Positions 27,032 to 35,327 of a stretch of 64,000 nt of DNA are shown here, piece by piece. Below the pieces are notes generated by a model, which worked only from the letters and a program-made list of their open reading frames with translations, was not told the origin of the DNA and did not search any database. How positions within the stretch are numbered: position 1 is the stretch's first letter; each line of letters starts with the position of its first letter. A program made the translations under genes and the position numbers. The stretch is from CAXPZW01 sp964221845 (GTDB lineage Bacteria > Bacteroidota > Bacteroidia > Flavobacteriales_D > Sanyastnellaceae): positions 8,427 through 72,426 of the forward strand of contig CAXPZW010000003.1 in assembly GCA_964221845.1 (NCBI GenBank), given 5' to 3'.

Positions 27032-28810
27032 ATGCCGGTTCCGGCAGCCGCTTTCTTTCAACACGCCCACGAGCACGCCAAGCTTGAGGATGCCCGTTTG
27101 AGCGCCCAACTCCGTTTGTGGGGATGGATCCGCTTTGGTGCCTTTGTGCTTGCCGTTTTGTTTGCGACAGGTGTGATGGGCGTGTCCAGTCCTTTCCGTT
27201 GGGTGCTTGTCTTGTTGAGCATCGTGGGATTTGGAGCTTCCATTTTGACCTACCGCCGCCGCGAGGTGGCCAGGGATCGCGCCCGTGCTCAAGCCACGTT
27301 GTCTGCCGCACAGCTCGATAGTATTGCCGGCAACCACGACCGTTGGGATGCGGGCGAGGCCTTTATGGACCCAGGTCACGCGTTTGCAGCCGATCTGGAC
27401 GTGTTTGGACCGCATTCGGTGTTCCGCATGCTCAACCGCACGTTTTTGGACGAGGGGCGCCGCTTGCTTGCCGCACGCCTGACCCAGTGGCAAACCGATC
27501 CCGAAGAGATTGTACGTCAGCAGCGCGCGGTGAAAGCCCTTGCTCAGGACTTGCAGTGGTGTTTGGAGCTGATCACCGACACCAATTTGGCAGCGAGCAC
27601 CCAGTCATCAACCGACCAATTGAAGCGCTGGGCGGCCTCAGGAAACGCGCAACAGCGCCGGGGCATCTACCGCGTCTTGCACTTGGTGATTCCTGTATAC
27701 AGCTTAGCTGTCATTCTTTGTGGGGTCTTTGGCGTGTTGACCGGAGGGCTGACCAGCATCTTGGTGCTGCTGCCACTGGTATTTGTAGGCGCGCACTTGG
27801 CGCGCACCCAAGAGGTGTCCGGCCAATTAGGCAAACAGCACGCAGCCTTGCTCGGACTGAGTGGTGTGCTGGACCGCTTGGCCGAAGCTCCGGAAGATGG
27901 GGAGGTGCTGGCCGGATTGCGTCAGCAGGCGAAAGGGGCCGGAGATGCACTTCGAAAGCTGTCCTCCATTGCCAATGCCTTTGACAATCGCCACAACCTG
28001 CTTGTGGCTGTGGTGTTCAACCTGTTGGCCGGTTGGGATTTCTGGTGCCTCAAACGTCTGGAAGACTGGCACCAAGAGCACGGCGCGCACATGGACACTT
28101 GGTTGGGCGCATTGGCCCAAGGCGAGGTGTTGACCAGCTTGGGGTTGTTTGCTGCTTCGCAGCCCGGATTGACCTGGCCGAAACCTACCTCCGAAGGCAT
28201 GGTGCAAGCCCAAGGGTTGGGCCATCCCATGCTCGATCCCGACGTACGCGTGTGCAATGACTTTGGCTTGGACCCGAACGGTTTCAGCATTGTGACCGGT
28301 GCCAACATGGCGGGCAAGAGCACCTTCTTGCGTACCCTTGGCGTGAACTTGGTGTTGGCACAAATGGGAGCGCCGGTAGTGGCGCAGTCATTTACCTTCC
28401 GCTCGGTACCGCTGTTCAGTTCCATGCGCACCACCGACGCCTTGGAGGACAACGCCAGCTACTTCTACGCGGAATTGCGCCGCTTGCAAATCTTGGTCGA
28501 GCACTTGGAGTCGGGGCAGGAGTTGTTTGTCATTCTGGACGAAATCCTCAAAGGCACCAACTCCAAAGACAAAGCCGAAGGCAGCCGTAAATTCCTGGAA
28601 AAGCTGACCCGCCTACCGGCCTCTGGGGTGATCGCTACCCACGACTTGTCGCTCTGCGTAGTGGCCGACAGCTACCCGCAGGTGCGCAACCTGTTCTTCG
28701 ATGTGACCATCGGTACCGATGACCTGGACTTTGACTACGTCCTCAGAGACGGGGTCTGCGCCAACATGAACGCGACGTTCTTGATGGACAAGATGGGGAT
28801 CACCAAGTAG
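27032..28810 (+). CDS. Membrane-anchored MutS-like ATPase
   Basis: A 592-aa protein ending in a MutS-type ABC ATPase domain: Walker A GANMAGKST at about residues 423-431, FSSMRTTDALEDNASYF with the MutS signature region, Walker B FVILDEILKGTNS near 508-520, and GVIATHDLSL. Before this are two strongly hydrophobic regions, about 30-70 and 214-256, each able to form two transmembrane helices. The mismatch-recognition domain of MutS is missing. Such membrane MutS homologues are common in Bacteroidota and of unknown function; they are not expected to do mismatch repair. It begins 3 bp after the moxR-like gene and converges with the toxin gene, leaving 2 bp between stops. Confidence 0.85.
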   Translation: MPVPAAAFFQHAHEHAKLEDARLSAQLRLWGWIRFGAFVLAVLFATGVMGVSSPFRWVLVLLSIVGFGASILTYRRREVARDRARAQATLSAAQLDSIAGNHDRWDAGEAFMDPGHAFAADLDVFGPHSVFRMLNRTFLDEGRRLLAARLTQWQTDPEEIVRQQRAVKALAQDLQWCLELITDTNLAASTQSSTDQLKRWAASGNAQQRRGIYRVLHLVIPVYSLAVILCGVFGVLTGGLTSILVLLPLVFVGAHLARTQEVSGQLGKQHAALLGLSGVLDRLAEAPEDGEVLAGLRQQAKGAGDALRKLSSIANAFDNRHNLLVAVVFNLLAGWDFWCLKRLEDWHQEHGAHMDTWLGALAQGEVLTSLGLFAASQPGLTWPKPTSEGMVQAQGLGHPMLDPDVRVCNDFGLDPNGFSIVTGANMAGKSTFLRTLGVNLVLAQMGAPVVAQSFTFRSVPLFSSMRTTDALEDNASYFYAELRRLQILVEHLESGQELFVILDEILKGTNSKDKAEGSRKFLEKLTRLPASGVIATHDLSLCVVADSYPQVRNLFFDVTIGTDDLDFDYVLRDGVCANMNATFLMDKMGITK

Positions 28811-28812
28811 GA

Positions 28813-29121
28813 TCAGATCAGCTGGTGCCCGAACATATCCATGCGACCGTGAAGCACACGTACGACGCGCACTCCTCTTGGCTGGATGTGGTGGAAGATG
28901 ACGTGTTCGCGATGGATCAAACTGCGTAATTCGCTGCGAATTTCTGAGCGTTCCCTGCCCAAGTAGGGGTTGGCCTTCAAGGCGTCAAAAGCGGTTTGAA
29001 ACGAGCCTAAGTATTCCAGTGCTTGGGTATGTCCGTGCGCGCGCTGGGTGTACTCAAAAATGGCCTCCAAATCGGAGTCGGCGGGTTGGGAGAGCACCAG
29101 CCCATACTGCATGTCACGCAT
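28813..29121 (-). CDS. ParE/RelE-superfamily toxin
   Basis: A 102-aa toxin of the ParE/RelE fold. It has the family pattern YGLVLSQPADSDLEAIFEYTQRAHG (first strand and helix pair), a central DALKANPYLGRERSEIRSELRSLIHREHVIFHHI, and the final strand VRVVRVLHGRMDMFGHQ. The start overlaps the antitoxin 3' end by 8 bp, the normal order (antitoxin first). The HGRMD ending is typical of ParE, whose target is usually DNA gyrase, but some relatives cleave mRNA on the ribosome, so the target is uncertain. Confidence 0.85.
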   Translation of the reverse strand: MRDMQYGLVLSQPADSDLEAIFEYTQRAHGHTQALEYLGSFQTAFDALKANPYLGRERSEIRSELRSLIHREHVIFHHIQPRGVRVVRVLHGRMDMFGHQLI

Positions 29122-29356
29122 CTGAGCTGCCCTGATGTTTGCGTTTCTCGCTCAGAATGTCATTCAGACTGCGTGTGGAATCTGGAGCGTTCCAACCGTG
29201 GGCGATGGCGGCGTGCAAGTCGTCCACCACCTTCATGCGGTAAAGTTGATGCAGACGCAGGGCATCGCGCACCAATTCGCTGGCATTTTGGTAATCTCCG
29301 GTTTGAATCTGTTCGGAGATGTAGGCTTTTTGTTTGTCGGTGAGGCTTACATTCAT
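29114..29356 (-). CDS. ParD-like antitoxin
   Basis: An 80-aa ribbon-helix-helix antitoxin of the CopG/ParD type. The start at 29356 gives MNVSLTDKQKAYISEQIQTGDY, the canonical ParD beginning; a start 16 codons earlier adds non-conserved sequence. The N-terminal RHH (residues 1-45, including NASELVRDALRL) binds operator DNA; the acidic, flexible C-terminal part wraps the toxin. It overlaps the toxin by 8 bp, so the pair forms a self-contained operon. Confidence 0.88.
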   Translation of the reverse strand: MNVSLTDKQKAYISEQIQTGDYQNASELVRDALRLHQLYRMKVVDDLHAAIAHGWNAPDSTRSLNDILSEKRKHQGSSDA

Positions 29357-29422
29357 GGGCTTGGATTGCCACAATAAGGTACTGTCTTTGTCGATATTTA
29401 GCAAATAACAGCATTCGATCTC

Positions 29423-30148
29423 ATGGACTTCGCCCTGCTCTTCGCTCTTGGAGCCGCTGCTTTTGCGTTCAGCACCATTGCTGGCGGAGGAGGTGCGCTA
29501 CTGTTGGGGGCCACGGCACACCACATCACCGGCGTAGAGCGGATTGTCCAGGTCGTGCACCTGACCAACTTCATTGGCCGGCCTACGCGCATGCTGCTGT
29601 TCTGGAAGCACGTCCGGTGGGAAACCGTTGTGTGGTTTGTCCCCGCGGCATGGATTGGCAGTTGGTTGGGCGTGCGCCTGTTTGTGGAGATCGAAGCAGA
29701 ATGGCTACGGCTCGTGCTCGGCGGCTTCTTGTTGACCACTCCGTTTCAATTCCGTTTTGGCAAAAGCAGGCGGTCCTTTCACATGCCGCTGTGGGGCTTT
29801 GCACCACTCGGGTTGGTGGTGGCAGCCACCAGCTCCTTGGTGGGGGCTACAGGTGCAGTGCTGAATGTCTTCTACTTCAACTACGGACTTACCAAGGAGC
29901 ATTTGGTGGGTACCAAAGCGGTCAACAGCTTCCTGGTATCCATTGTGCAGTTGAGTGCTTACCTGTACTACGGGGCGTGGGATGAACACATCTGGGGCTA
30001 CGGCCTGGCGCTGGGCTGCGGCGCCATTTTGGGCAACGTGTTGGGCAAACGCTGGCTCAAGCGATTTTCCAACGTGGGCTTCCAGCGACTGGCCCTGGCG
30101 GTGATGGTCGTAAGCGGCGTGCTGCTCATTGTTGGATACTTCCGCTAG
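29423..30148 (+). CDS. TauE/SafE (TSUP) family membrane transporter
   Basis: A 241-aa inner-membrane protein with about seven or eight hydrophobic helices. MDFALLFALGAAAFAFSTIAGGGGALLLG contains the small-residue repeat of the first TSUP half, and GLVVAATSSLVGATGAVLNVFYFNYGLTKEHLVGTKAVNSF near 130-172 the second. The family exports sulfite, sulfoacetate or related organosulfur anions. No sulfur metabolism gene lies next to it, so the substrate is unknown. It is transcribed away from the toxin-antitoxin pair. Confidence 0.88.
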   Translation: MDFALLFALGAAAFAFSTIAGGGGALLLGATAHHITGVERIVQVVHLTNFIGRPTRMLLFWKHVRWETVVWFVPAAWIGSWLGVRLFVEIEAEWLRLVLGGFLLTTPFQFRFGKSRRSFHMPLWGFAPLGLVVAATSSLVGATGAVLNVFYFNYGLTKEHLVGTKAVNSFLVSIVQLSAYLYYGAWDEHIWGYGLALGCGAILGNVLGKRWLKRFSNVGFQRLALAVMVVSGVLLIVGYFR

Positions 30149-30209
30149 GACCGTCAGCGAATCCGTACAGGACCGTTTTGCGTACCCCAAGCAGAACAAC
30201 CTCCCACCT

Positions 30210-30722
30210 ATGCTTAAAACTGTAGGATGGGCCCTTTGCGTAGCTGCCGCGGGCCTCGTGGGCAAAAAGCCCATCGACACCCAGCATTTCCTCATCCACG
30301 GCAACGTGTATGAGATCGACCCTGTCCAAAACGCCCAGCACGATGCGAACGATACCCGCGTCATCGTGTACAAGGACGGCGAAATCTACGTGGCCTTCAA
30401 CACCGATGAAGAAGGCGAATACCTCTTCCACCCGCCCATCTGAGAAAACTACACGTTGGAATTTGGCGGGGACACCTACGTCAACAAACCCATTGCGATT
30501 GACGCCACCCGCTTGAAGGAAGAAAAGAAAGGACAAGCCATCGAGCTAGACCTCGGGCTCTTCCGTTGGTATGCAGGCGTGGATTACGGGTTCTTGGATG
30601 CCCCGGTGGCCAAGTTCCAACACAGCATGGCCGATGGCTTTACAGCCAACCAAGTGCACTCCCAGCAAATGGCACGCAAGACCATCAAGACGCTGGACGC
30701 CATCCGCTCGATGCACGAGTGA
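30210..30722 (+). pseudogene. Small gene of unknown function interrupted by an in-frame TGA
   Basis: One reading frame runs from ATG 30210 to TGA 30720-30722 (171 codons) but carries a TGA at codon 78 (30441-30443). Both sides read like one protein: upstream DTRVIVYKDGEIYVAFNTDEEGEYLFHPPI, downstream ENYTLEFGGDTYVNKPIAIDATRL, which together resemble an extracellular beta-sandwich repeat. The N-terminus (MLKTVGWALCVAAAGLVGKK) is a plausible export signal. Either the gene is broken by one substitution (for example CGA to TGA), or there is a sequencing error or stop read-through. Other genes in the window end in TGA, so TGA is not reassigned. No family recognised. Confidence 0.6.
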
Positions 30723-30746
30723 GGCGTCTGCCTTAGAGTTAAACTG

Positions 30747-30784
30747 AAGGCCGCATTCCTGCACGCAGGGATGCAGCTTTTCTT
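30747..30784 (+). terminator. Rho-independent terminator after the interrupted gene
   Basis: GCATTCCTGC (30753-30762) pairs with GCAGGGATGC (30765-30774) with one G-U pair, with outer AAG/CTT pairing, followed by TTTTCTTG. It lies between two convergent genes and may also end the yqeY transcript. Confidence 0.7.
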
Positions 30785-30791
30785 GTGGGAA

Positions 30792-31244
30792 TCAGCTGCC
30801 CAGGAGGCGCTTGACCACCTCAGAGATGCGCTTGCCGTCGGCTTTGCCAGCGAGGGCGCCTGAAGCCTTGCCCATCACTTTGCCCATGTCGGCCATGGAG
30901 CTGGCACCGAGGTCAGTGATGAAGCCTTGTACGGCGGCCTCCAAGTCGGCGTCGCTCATTTGCTCGGGCAGGTACTCTTTGATGATTTCGGCCTGGGCGA
31001 GTTCCTCGGCTTGGAGGTCTTCGCGGCCTTGTTCGCCGTAGATGGTAGCGGCGTCCATGCGTTGCTTGTAGAGCTTGTTGAGGATCTTCTGGCCTACGGC
31101 ATCGTCCACGTTGCCATCGCCGCCTTCCTTGGTCATTTCCAGCATGAGCTTGGATTTGATGTCGCGCAGCGCAGCGAGACGTTCCTTGTTACGGGCTTTC
31201 ATGGCCGCTTTGATGTCGGCTGTGATTTGATCGGTCAGTGCCAT
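30792..31244 (-). CDS. yqeY: YqeY/GatB-related domain protein
   Basis: A 150-aa YqeY-family protein: MALTDQITADIKAAMKARNKERLAALRDIKSKLM is the usual helical start, and EIIKEYLPEQMSDADLEAAVQGFI with MGKVMGKASGALAGKADGKRISEVVKRLL the C-terminal GatB/YqeY domain. The domain is related to the tRNA-binding tail of GatB, but free-standing YqeY has no established reaction. In many Bacteroidota it lies just downstream of ftsZ, as here, although a terminator at 31290-31317 separates the two. Confidence 0.92.
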   Translation of the reverse strand: MALTDQITADIKAAMKARNKERLAALRDIKSKLMLEMTKEGGDGNVDDAVGQKILNKLYKQRMDAATIYGEQGREDLQAEELAQAEIIKEYLPEQMSDADLEAAVQGFITDLGASSMADMGKVMGKASGALAGKADGKRISEVVKRLLGS

Positions 31245-31289
31245 CGGTCAGAATTTTGGGTAAAGCTACTGAATGCCCGATTTGGGGCA

Positions 31290-31317
31290 AAAGAAAAGCC
31301 GCATGCGGTCATGCGGC
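31290..31317 (-). terminator. Rho-independent terminator after ftsZ
   Basis: GCCGCATG (31298-31305) pairs with CATGCGGC (31310-31317) around a CGGT tetraloop. On the minus strand it is followed by TTTTCTTTT. It lies about 40 bp after the ftsZ stop and marks the end of the division cluster transcript. Confidence 0.85.
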
Positions 31318-31355
31318 GTTTCTGCTTGTTATGCCTAGTACTTACAGGAGAATGA

Positions 31356-33080
31356 CTAGTCAACGTTGTCGTGCAGGAATGGGTTGTTGTCTCGCAGTTT
31401 CATTTCCTTCTCTCCTTCAGCGTTCTCTTCTTCGTTTAGCGAGTAGCGCGATACGCTGCTTTCGCTGCTGTGCGGGGTGTTGTCCAGGGCTACGCCTCGG
31501 CGCTTGTAGGCCGGCTCGCTTTCCAGGTCGGTCAAGCCCGAGGGGGTCTTGAGCTTCATGGTCAGTTCGCGGATGCGTTGCTCGCGTTCTTTGTTGCGGG
31601 CTGCCAGTTCCTCACGCGGAGGACGGTCTTCCACCACATGATTGTCGCGGGCAGGAATTTCGGTGAATTTGAGGGCGTCGGCCTCGCGGTTGAGGTCTTC
31701 GTTCTCAATGGCGTCGTCCAAGGTGAAGCGCTCGCCCAGTGCAGGGGCGGCCGGTTCGGCTGGAGAATCGGCTTCCATTTTGAGGGAGTCTTCTACCTCA
31801 GGGGCCGCTTCTGCGAAGAGGTCTGGAGTAGCGGCCGGCTCAACCGGAGCTTCGGGCTCCACGGTTTTCAGCACCATGTCCTCCAGTGTGTCTTCCACCT
31901 CGGGGGTGTTGATCTCCAGGGTGAAATCCGTTGTGGGTGCTTCTTGCTCCATCACCTCGGGCTCTTCCGATTTCAGGAAGGGCTCCGGAGCGGGCTCAGG
32001 GCGCACATCAGTGGTGGTGCGGGTGGGCGACTGTTGCATGCCGGTCACCTCGCGTCCCGCTGCGGGATTGAGGGGCATTTTGCGCGGCTCGCGGGCAACA
32101 GGGTTCAGGATGGCGTCTACTTCATGGCTCTTGAAGCCGGTGGCAATCACGGTGACACACAGATCCGATTCCAAGCTTTCGTCAGGACCATAACCCCAGA
32201 TGACTTCGGCGCTTTGGCCGGCCTGGTCTTGGATGTAGTCGGTGATCTCCATGATCTCGTCCATCAGCACTTCGTCTGCGCCGTAGGTGATGTTGAGCAG
32301 TACGAAGGTTGCACCGGTAATGTCGTCGTCGTTGAGCAGTGGTGACTCCAAAGCGTCTTGCACCGCACGGATCGAACGGCCCTCCCCAGAGGCACTTCCA
32401 GATCCCATGATGGCCCTGCCGGATTCGCGCATAACGGTGTTGACATCGTTCATATCCACGTTGATTTCACCGGTGAGGGTGATGACCTCAGCAATGCCTT
32501 TGGCAGCAGTGCAGAGGACTTCATCGGCGTGACCGAAGGCTTTGCCCAGGGTCAGGTTGCCGTAAAGTTCGCGGAGCCTATCGTTTTTGATGATCAGCAG
32601 GGTATCTACCGCATCGCGCATCTCGCGCAGGCCTTCACCGGCTTGCTGCATACGCTTGCGTCCCTCGAACATGAAGGGAACCGTAACTATACCAACAGTC
32701 AGGATGCCCAACTCGCGGGCAGCTTGAGCGATGATGGGTGCTGCACCGGTACCGGTACCTCCGCCCATACCTGCGGTTACAAATACCATGGTGGTATTGG
32801 CGCCGATCAGTGCTTTGACCTCTTCCAAGGTCTCTACTGCTGCGTTGCGTCCGACTTCAGGGATGGATCCTGCCCCACGGCCCTCGGTCAGGGTCGCGCC
32901 CAGTTGCACCTTGATGGGTACAGGGCTGTTGTCCAACGCTTGGGCATCGGTGTTGCAGATGATGAAATCCACACCTTTGATGCCTTGGTCATACATGTAG
33001 TTGACCGCGTTGCTTCCCCCGCCTCCTACCCCGATCACTTTGATCATCGCGTTGTGTTCCTTCGGCAAATCGAATCGCAT
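31356..33080 (-). CDS. ftsZ: Cell division protein FtsZ
   Basis: A 574-aa tubulin homologue that polymerises with GTP into the division ring. IKVIGVGGGGSNAVNYM at about 13-29, the tubulin signature GGGTGTGAAP at about 107-116 and NIDVNDV-type T7 loop (NVDMNDVNTVMRESGRAIMG near 208-227) are intact. The globular part ends near residue 330. The remaining 240 residues are a long acidic linker rich in Glu, Pro and Ala, followed by the C-terminal peptide NPFLHDNVD, the Bacteroidota form of the FtsA-binding tail. The 198-bp gap to ftsA may hold an extra promoter, but none was recognised. It is the last gene of the dcw cluster. Confidence 0.97.
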   Translation of the reverse strand: MRFDLPKEHNAMIKVIGVGGGGSNAVNYMYDQGIKGVDFIICNTDAQALDNSPVPIKVQLGATLTEGRGAGSIPEVGRNAAVETLEEVKALIGANTTMVFVTAGMGGGTGTGAAPIIAQAARELGILTVGIVTVPFMFEGRKRMQQAGEGLREMRDAVDTLLIIKNDRLRELYGNLTLGKAFGHADEVLCTAAKGIAEVITLTGEINVDMNDVNTVMRESGRAIMGSGSASGEGRSIRAVQDALESPLLNDDDITGATFVLLNITYGADEVLMDEIMEITDYIQDQAGQSAEVIWGYGPDESLESDLCVTVIATGFKSHEVDAILNPVAREPRKMPLNPAAGREVTGMQQSPTRTTTDVRPEPAPEPFLKSEEPEVMEQEAPTTDFTLEINTPEVEDTLEDMVLKTVEPEAPVEPAATPDLFAEAAPEVEDSLKMEADSPAEPAAPALGERFTLDDAIENEDLNREADALKFTEIPARDNHVVEDRPPREELAARNKEREQRIRELTMKLKTPSGLTDLESEPAYKRRGVALDNTPHSSESSVSRYSLNEEENAEGEKEMKLRDNNPFLHDNVD

Positions 33081-33278
33081 GTTTTTCGTGTTTGAGGATG
33101 GGCGAAGGGGAAATCATGCGCGCGGAGCAGGTTGATTTCCAAGTGATGCTTCACCCAAGGTTCAGTGAACTAAGAAAGCCAATAATCGGCGCGAGCAGTG
33201 CGGAAGTTTTCAAAACACTTCACCGCCCGATGTTTATAACGAAAATGGTTGTAAATCGCTGTAAATCAGAGGGAAGGG

Positions 33279-34529
33279 CTACTCCTCTTCCGACTCAAAC
33301 CACTCTTTGATGTTCTTCAAGAAGGTGTAGGCAACCTTGCGGTGGTCGGCGACGCGCTGGGCTTGCTCATTGCTGCCGGTGCTCTGGCCTTCGAGCCCGT
33401 TGATCACCAAGCCAACACCCGTTGCCAGAGAGGGGTTGATGATGTCCTCGCTCGGGGCTTTGGCCAAGTGCTCGTTGGGGAAGCCGATGCGGCAATCCAG
33501 CCCTGTGGTGTACTCAAAGAGCTGCGGCAAGTGACGCAATTGCGAACCACCCCCGGTAATGACCACTCCTCCGATGAGCTCGTTGGCATAGCCCGAGTTT
33601 TTGATCTCGTAGTACACGTGCTCGATGATCTCTTCCATCCGGGCCTGGATGATGTTGGCCAGGTTGCGCAAGGAGATTTCCTTCGGTGCTCGGCCGCGCA
33701 GACCGGGGATGCACACAATGTCGTTTTCGTTGTTCTCCAGGGCCAACGCAGAGCCAAAGCGGGTTTTGAGCTGCTCGGCTTGGTTGCGCATGATGGTGCA
33801 CCCGGATTTGATGTCTTCGGTGATCACGTTGCCGCCAAATGGAATCACCGCGGTGTGGCGGATGATGCCTTCTTGGAAGATGGCGATGTCGGTGGTGCCA
33901 CCCCCGATGTCGACCAAGGCCACACCGGCTTCTTTCTCCTCATCGCTCAACACGGCGGCGCTTGAGGCCAGCGGCTCTAGGATCAACTCCTGCACGCTCA
34001 ATCCGGCTTTGGCCACACAGCGGTAGATGTTCTTGGCAGCGGCAATCTGACCGGTGATGATGTGGAAGTTGGCCTCCAAACGGATGCCGCTGTGTCCACG
34101 GGGGTCTTTGATGCCGGTTTCGTTGTCGACGGTGAATTCTTGGGGAAGCACGTGGATGATCTCCTCTCCGGGAAGCATGACCAGCTTGTTCATGTTCTCC
34201 ACCAGGTTGTCGATGTCGTACTGGGTGATTTCCTCCTCGAGGCTGTCGCGCATGATACTGCCGCGGTGCTGCAGGCTCTTGATGTGTTGGCCGGCAATCC
34301 CCACATTGACCACGCGGATGTCCACCCCGGAAGCCTCCTCGGCCTGCTTCACAGCAAGCTGGATGGACTCCACGGTCTTGTCGATGTTGGCCACTACGCC
34401 ACGACTTACCCCCAGCGACTGGCTTTTGCCCATGCCCAGGATTTCGATTTTGCCATATTCGTTCTTGCGCCCGACCATGCAGGCGATTTTGGTTGTTCCA
34501 ATGTCGAGTCCAACGATGATTTCACTCAT
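33279..34529 (-). CDS. ftsA: Cell division protein FtsA
   Basis: A 416-aa actin-like ATPase that tethers FtsZ filaments to the membrane. IIVGLDIGTTKIACMVGR (residues 3-20) is the phosphate-1 loop, ALVDIGGGTTDIAIFQEG at about 211-228 the phosphate-2 loop, and GGVVITGGGSQLRHLP near 320-335 the adenosine motif. The C-terminal end (VAYTFLKNIKEWFESEEE) forms the amphipathic membrane-targeting helix after a short linker. It starts 12 bp after the ftsQ stop. Confidence 0.97.
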   Translation of the reverse strand: MSEIIVGLDIGTTKIACMVGRKNEYGKIEILGMGKSQSLGVSRGVVANIDKTVESIQLAVKQAEEASGVDIRVVNVGIAGQHIKSLQHRGSIMRDSLEEEITQYDIDNLVENMNKLVMLPGEEIIHVLPQEFTVDNETGIKDPRGHSGIRLEANFHIITGQIAAAKNIYRCVAKAGLSVQELILEPLASSAAVLSDEEKEAGVALVDIGGGTTDIAIFQEGIIRHTAVIPFGGNVITEDIKSGCTIMRNQAEQLKTRFGSALALENNENDIVCIPGLRGRAPKEISLRNLANIIQARMEEIIEHVYYEIKNSGYANELIGGVVITGGGSQLRHLPQLFEYTTGLDCRIGFPNEHLAKAPSEDIINPSLATGVGLVINGLEGQSTGSNEQAQRVADHRKVAYTFLKNIKEWFESEEE

Positions 34530-34541
34530 GATGTGCCGGTT

Positions 34542-35327
34542 TTACCACCTGCGCTTGCAGACCACTTGGTCGCGGTAGGCGAGGTTGATTTCTGTGTAAA
34601 AGTTGAGGTCTTTGCTTTGAACCGTGTGCTGCAAAAAGGTCTGCAGCCGGTCGAACTTGGCGTCGAGGTTGCGCGCGTCGCCGAGTTGAATCTTGTATCC
34701 GCCCACCCGGGGAATCACCACCGCGTGCCCCACCGAGTCCAGGTAGAGGTGCTCGGTCAGCGGGCCCATGAGTGCGTGGCCTTCCACCGCTTGGGCAAAA
34801 GTCAGCACTTGGTCCAGTGGGCTGTCTTCCAGCACACGTCCTGTGTGCGGATCCAGAGCAGAAGTGTCGGCTGCGCTGAAGGCACGCGCGGTTACAAACA
34901 GCGGCACGTGTGCCGTGTAGTGTTTGCTCAGCGGCATCAGACGCCGGTCGGAATCCAGGTAGAAGCCCGTGCCGTCCGGATTGAGGATGCGGGCCACGGG
35001 AATGCGTGGGGTGACTTCGGCTTCGATGCGTCCGTCCAGGGTTTTGGTAACCACCGCGTGGCGCACGTGAGGCATGTTACGCAAAGCGCGTTGCAGGTGA
35101 TCGATGTGGATGTCGTCCATGCGTGTACCCACCAGCGAGTCGCCGGTAAGCACCAAACGGTCCAGCACCATGTTACGGGTCACAAAACGATGGGGTCCAG
35201 CCTCGTCGACGGTCAGGTCCACGCGCCAGCACACTTCGCTGGCCCGCTCCCGACTTACGAAGCTGAGCAACACCACTCCCGCAACAAGCAGGGCAGCATA
35301 ACCGCCTATGGTCCACCATTTTTTCAT
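34542..35327 (-). CDS. ftsQ: Cell division protein FtsQ/DivIB-like
   Basis: A 261-aa bitopic protein: short cytoplasmic MKKWW, one transmembrane helix (TIGGYAALLVAGVVLLSFVS) and a periplasmic domain. The POTRA-like segment (VTRNMVLDRLVLTGDSLVG then IHIDHLQRALRNMPHVRHAVVTKTLDGRIEAEVTPRIPVARI) is at about 50-115. FtsQ links FtsA/FtsZ to the septal synthases. Position between murC and ftsA is conserved, and its ATG overlaps the murC stop by 4 bp. Sequence identity in this family is always low, so position contributes to the call. Confidence 0.88.
   Translation of the reverse strand: MKKWWTIGGYAALLVAGVVLLSFVSRERASEVCWRVDLTVDEAGPHRFVTRNMVLDRLVLTGDSLVGTRMDDIHIDHLQRALRNMPHVRHAVVTKTLDGRIEAEVTPRIPVARILNPDGTGFYLDSDRRLMPLSKHYTAHVPLFVTARAFSAADTSALDPHTGRVLEDSPLDQVLTFAQAVEGHALMGPLTEHLYLDSVGHAVVIPRVGGYKIQLGDARNLDAKFDRLQTFLQHTVQSKDLNFYTEINLAYRDQVVCKRRW

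Noticed and set aside
28813..29356. Toxin-antitoxin pair as an undescribed system
   Set aside because: Standard ParDE layout and motifs; recorded as a feature only.
30441..30443. TGA recoded as a sense codon genome-wide
   Set aside because: Many intact genes in the window end in TGA, often as ATGA overlaps, so TGA is a normal stop.
31356..33080. Unusually long FtsZ as a fusion
   Set aside because: The extra 240 residues are an acidic disordered linker plus a normal Bacteroidota C-terminal peptide; long FtsZ linkers are usual in this phylum.
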